Below the pieces are notes generated by a model, which ran no database searches, was not told where the DNA came from, and saw only the letters and a program-made list of their open reading frames with translations. DNA of 64,000 bases, from positions 1,922,001 to 1,986,000 of the forward strand of contig NZ_CP062005.1 in the NCBI RefSeq assembly GCF_014840935.1, given 5' to 3'. The stretch is from Halomonas sp. YLGW01 (GTDB lineage: Bacteria; Pseudomonadota; Gammaproteobacteria; Pseudomonadales; Halomonadaceae). The position numbers were made by a program, and so were the translations under genes. Shown here piece after piece: positions 62,428 through 64,000 of the stretch (position 1 is the stretch's first letter; each line of letters begins with the position of its first letter).

Positions 62428-62728
62428 TCAGCAGCGTCCCTTCATCGCCTGCCCCGGCGGGCAAAAGCCGCCCCGATGGCTCTCGTCACGATAGCGGTCG
62501 CGATCACGATGGCGCCGACGCTCCTCGTAATGACGAACATCGTAGCGACGGACATCGTAGTGGCGCTCCTCATGGTGGCGGCCGTCGTAGTGGCGATTGG
62601 AACGATGACCGTGGTAGCCATCGATCTCGAGCAGTGGCCGGGCTTCCAGGCGCGCGGGGGTATAGCTGCAGCCGGCCAGCAACAGCGCACAGCGCACAGC
62701 CGATCAGGCAAGGGACGATGAATTTCAT
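62428..62728 (-). pseudogene. Frameshifted small lipoprotein gene (paralogue of 62930-63115)
   Basis: The ATG at 62728 has a GAGAGG ribosome-binding site and encodes MKFIVPCLIGCALC, the start of a lipoprotein signal, but a tandem 7-base duplication on the plus strand (ACAGCGC at 62682-62688 and 62689-62695) shifts the frame before the lipobox. The downstream frame reads LLLAGCSYTPARLEARP and continues to GGFCPPGQAMKGRC. Removing one 7-base copy gives a continuous MKFIVPCLIGCALLLAGCSY, a normal lipoprotein. The central part is rich in His/Arg/Tyr/Asp (RHYDVRRYDVRHYEE). The shift could be a mutation, a sequencing error or a phase-variable switch. A GTG at 62697 could restart translation but would leave a too-short signal. 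Confidence 0.75.
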
Positions 62729-62929
62729 GGATCAAGCCTCTCGAGAAGCATGGATGACACGCTTCCCTGCGAGCTACCGGTATGTCGCGAGACCTTTGCG
62801 ACTCCTGCCGCGCCTCCGACACACTCAAACAGCGTTTTATAACTGATCAGTGTACCCGGCGAGGCGGCGGACTTCCCGCAACAAACGAGGAAACGACTAC
62901 ATCAGAAGCATGACGGCGACCGCACGACC

Positions 62930-63115
62930 TCAGCAGCGTCCCTTCTTGGCCTGACCGGGAGGACAGAAGCCGCCTCCGCCACTGTGGCCGTCGTGGTGGC
63001 CGCCATCGCCGATCTCGATGATCGGTTCCGGGGTGATGCGGGCGGGCTGGTAGCTGCAGCCGGCCAGCATCAGGGCGGCGACTAACGCCGTCAAAGCAAG
63101 TGTGGTCGATTTCAT
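62930..63115 (-). CDS. Small lipoprotein with C-terminal GGFCPPGQAKKGRC motif
   Basis: 61 residues with a GGAG ribosome-binding site. Lipoprotein signal MKSTTLALTALVAALMLAGC with lipobox LAGC (Cys 20), a short mature part (SYQPARITPEPIIEIGDGG), a His/Gly-rich linker (HHDGHSGGGG) and a C-terminal FCPPGQAKKGRC with two Cys that could form a disulfide. Clearly paralogous to the gene at 62428, sharing the lipobox region CSYxPARxxxxPxxEI and the C-terminal motif. Probably anchored in the outer membrane. Function unknown; the His-rich linker suggests metal binding, an inference. Confidence 0.8.
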   Translation of the reverse strand: MKSTTLALTALVAALMLAGCSYQPARITPEPIIEIGDGGHHDGHSGGGGFCPPGQAKKGRC

Positions 63116-63334
63116 GCAAAGCTCCTTCCCGTAAGATCAGGCAGGTAATAGAAAAGGTTGGGCACTGAGTGTAGTGGGCCTGAGTACCGGGCCCCAACTG
63201 TCGCAAATGCCAGACAGTCGACGATGACCGCCGTCCTCCCTCACTGGACAGGGTGCTGATTATACAGGTACACCTTGGCGGGCCCGATCCTATCGATCCA
63301 CTCATTCGACCCATCCACTCATCGAGGACTCAGC

Positions 63335-64000
63335 ATGCGATTTGCCATCTATGGAAGCGGCGGCGTGGGCGGCTATTTCGGCGCCCGGCTCGCCGAGGCC
63401 GGCGAGGACGTCACCTTCATTGCCCGGGGCGATCATCTGGCCGCGATCCTGCGCGACGGCCTGACCGTCAGGAGCATCAACGGCGACTGCCACCTCGCCA
63501 AGGCACAGGCTAGCGACGATCCGGCGACCATCGGTGTGGTGGATGTGGTGATCGTGGCGGTGAAGGCCTGGCAGGTCGAGGAGATTGCCAGGTCGATGGC
63601 ACCTCTGATCGGCCCCGAGACCCTGGTGCTGCCGCTTGAGAACGGCGTCGAGGCCACCGAGGTGCTCGGCGAGGCCGTGGGGCACGACAAGGTACTTCGC
63701 GGCCTGTGCGGCATCCTCGCCTGGCGCGAGGCCCCTGGCGTGATTCGCCATGCAGGCGTCGAACCGTTCGTGCGCTTCGGCGAGGCCGATAACCACAAGA
63801 GCGAGCGCACCCAGCGCGTGAAGGCGGCCTTCGACCAGGCCTCCGGGGTCACCGCCGAGATTCCCGACGACATCCAGGTCGCGGTGTGGAGCAAGTTCCT
63901 GTTCATCTGCGCCATGAGCGGTGTCGGCGCGGTGACTCGCGCGCCGATGGGCGTCAGCCGCCAGCTGCCGGAGAGTCGCCGGCTGCTCGAGCAGGTCATG
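63335..64000 (+). CDS. panE: Ketopantoate reductase, 5' part (partial)
   Basis: 222 codons are present and the frame continues past the right edge without a stop. The N-terminal Rossmann motif FAIYGSGGVGGYFGARLAEA and the 2-dehydropantoate 2-reductase blocks VVIVAVKAWQVEEIA, LPLENGVEATEVLGE and WSKFLFICAMSGVGAVTRAP, with the conserved Lys and Asn, identify ApbA/PanE. Reduces ketopantoate with NADPH in pantothenate synthesis; close paralogues with other substrates exist, so panE is the likely but not certain assignment. No stop codon appears in the visible part. Confidence 0.88.
   Translation, partial: MRFAIYGSGGVGGYFGARLAEAGEDVTFIARGDHLAAILRDGLTVRSINGDCHLAKAQASDDPATIGVVDVVIVAVKAWQVEEIARSMAPLIGPETLVLPLENGVEATEVLGEAVGHDKVLRGLCGILAWREAPGVIRHAGVEPFVRFGEADNHKSERTQRVKAAFDQASGVTAEIPDDIQVAVWSKFLFICAMSGVGAVTRAPMGVSRQLPESRRLLEQVM

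Overview
The window is a C/G-rich, gene-dense piece of a gammaproteobacterial chromosome. Marker neighbourhoods such as rsxDGE-nth, gacA/uvrY-uvrC-pgsA followed by tRNA-Gly/Cys/Leu, ihfB-lapA-lapB, pqiABC and fxsA-groESL, together with acidic proteins, many Na+- or cation-linked transporters and no mobile elements, suggest a halophilic or marine member of the Halomonadaceae (Halomonas-like). The genus is an inference from gene content and order, not from a database search.

Layout. 1-3020: end of the Rnf/Rsx electron-transport operon, nth and a DUF218 envelope protein. 3093-14026: a purine-salvage and catabolism island holding a GntR and a RutR-like TetR regulator, a RutR-type operator, divergent xdhABC and guaD, and adenine deaminase on the other strand. 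Adenine deaminase and GuaD feed hypoxanthine and xanthine to xanthine dehydrogenase. 14111-19930: cydA-cydB-cydD-cydC encoding a short-Q-loop (CIO-type) bd oxidase and its ABC maturation exporter. 20144-28320: CaCA antiporter, pqiABC lipid transport, rhlE, an orphan gene and a CynX-type MFS carrier. 28419-30866: sulfur module (YeeE/TsuA permease, a Cys-rich 64-residue peptide, exported tandem rhodanese). 31838-38527: a CrbS/R-like signalling cluster: stand-alone receiver, membrane PAS protein fused to a DEDDh exonuclease, small membrane protein, SSS-type histidine kinase, and a DUF294 protein on the opposite strand. 38646-42661: hlyU, argG, rnt, grxD, argF. 42828-46730: tRNA-Ala, gacA/uvrY, uvrC, pgsA and three tRNAs. 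46774-55952: FUSC protein, nadB, sdhE-ygfX, ihfB-lapAB, pyrF, ComEA-like protein, SDR and fxsA. 55995-59183: heat-shock promoter, groESL and trmJ. 59306-64000: NhaC-type antiporter, a candidate Rsm/Csr small RNA, an acetylpolyamine-deacetylase-like enzyme, two related small lipoprotein genes (one frameshifted) and the start of a ketopantoate reductase gene.

The most interesting item is the intergenic stretch 60794-61023. It has a GacA-box-like palindrome, then about 150 nt with seven GGA motifs, most of them in small hairpin loops, and a Rho-independent terminator. This is the architecture of the RsmY/RsmZ/CsrB RNAs that titrate CsrA, and the matching response regulator gene (gacA/uvrY) lies in the same window. 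The second is a lipoprotein gene at 62428-62728 whose signal peptide is broken by an exact 7-bp tandem duplication; deleting one copy restores a normal lipoprotein.
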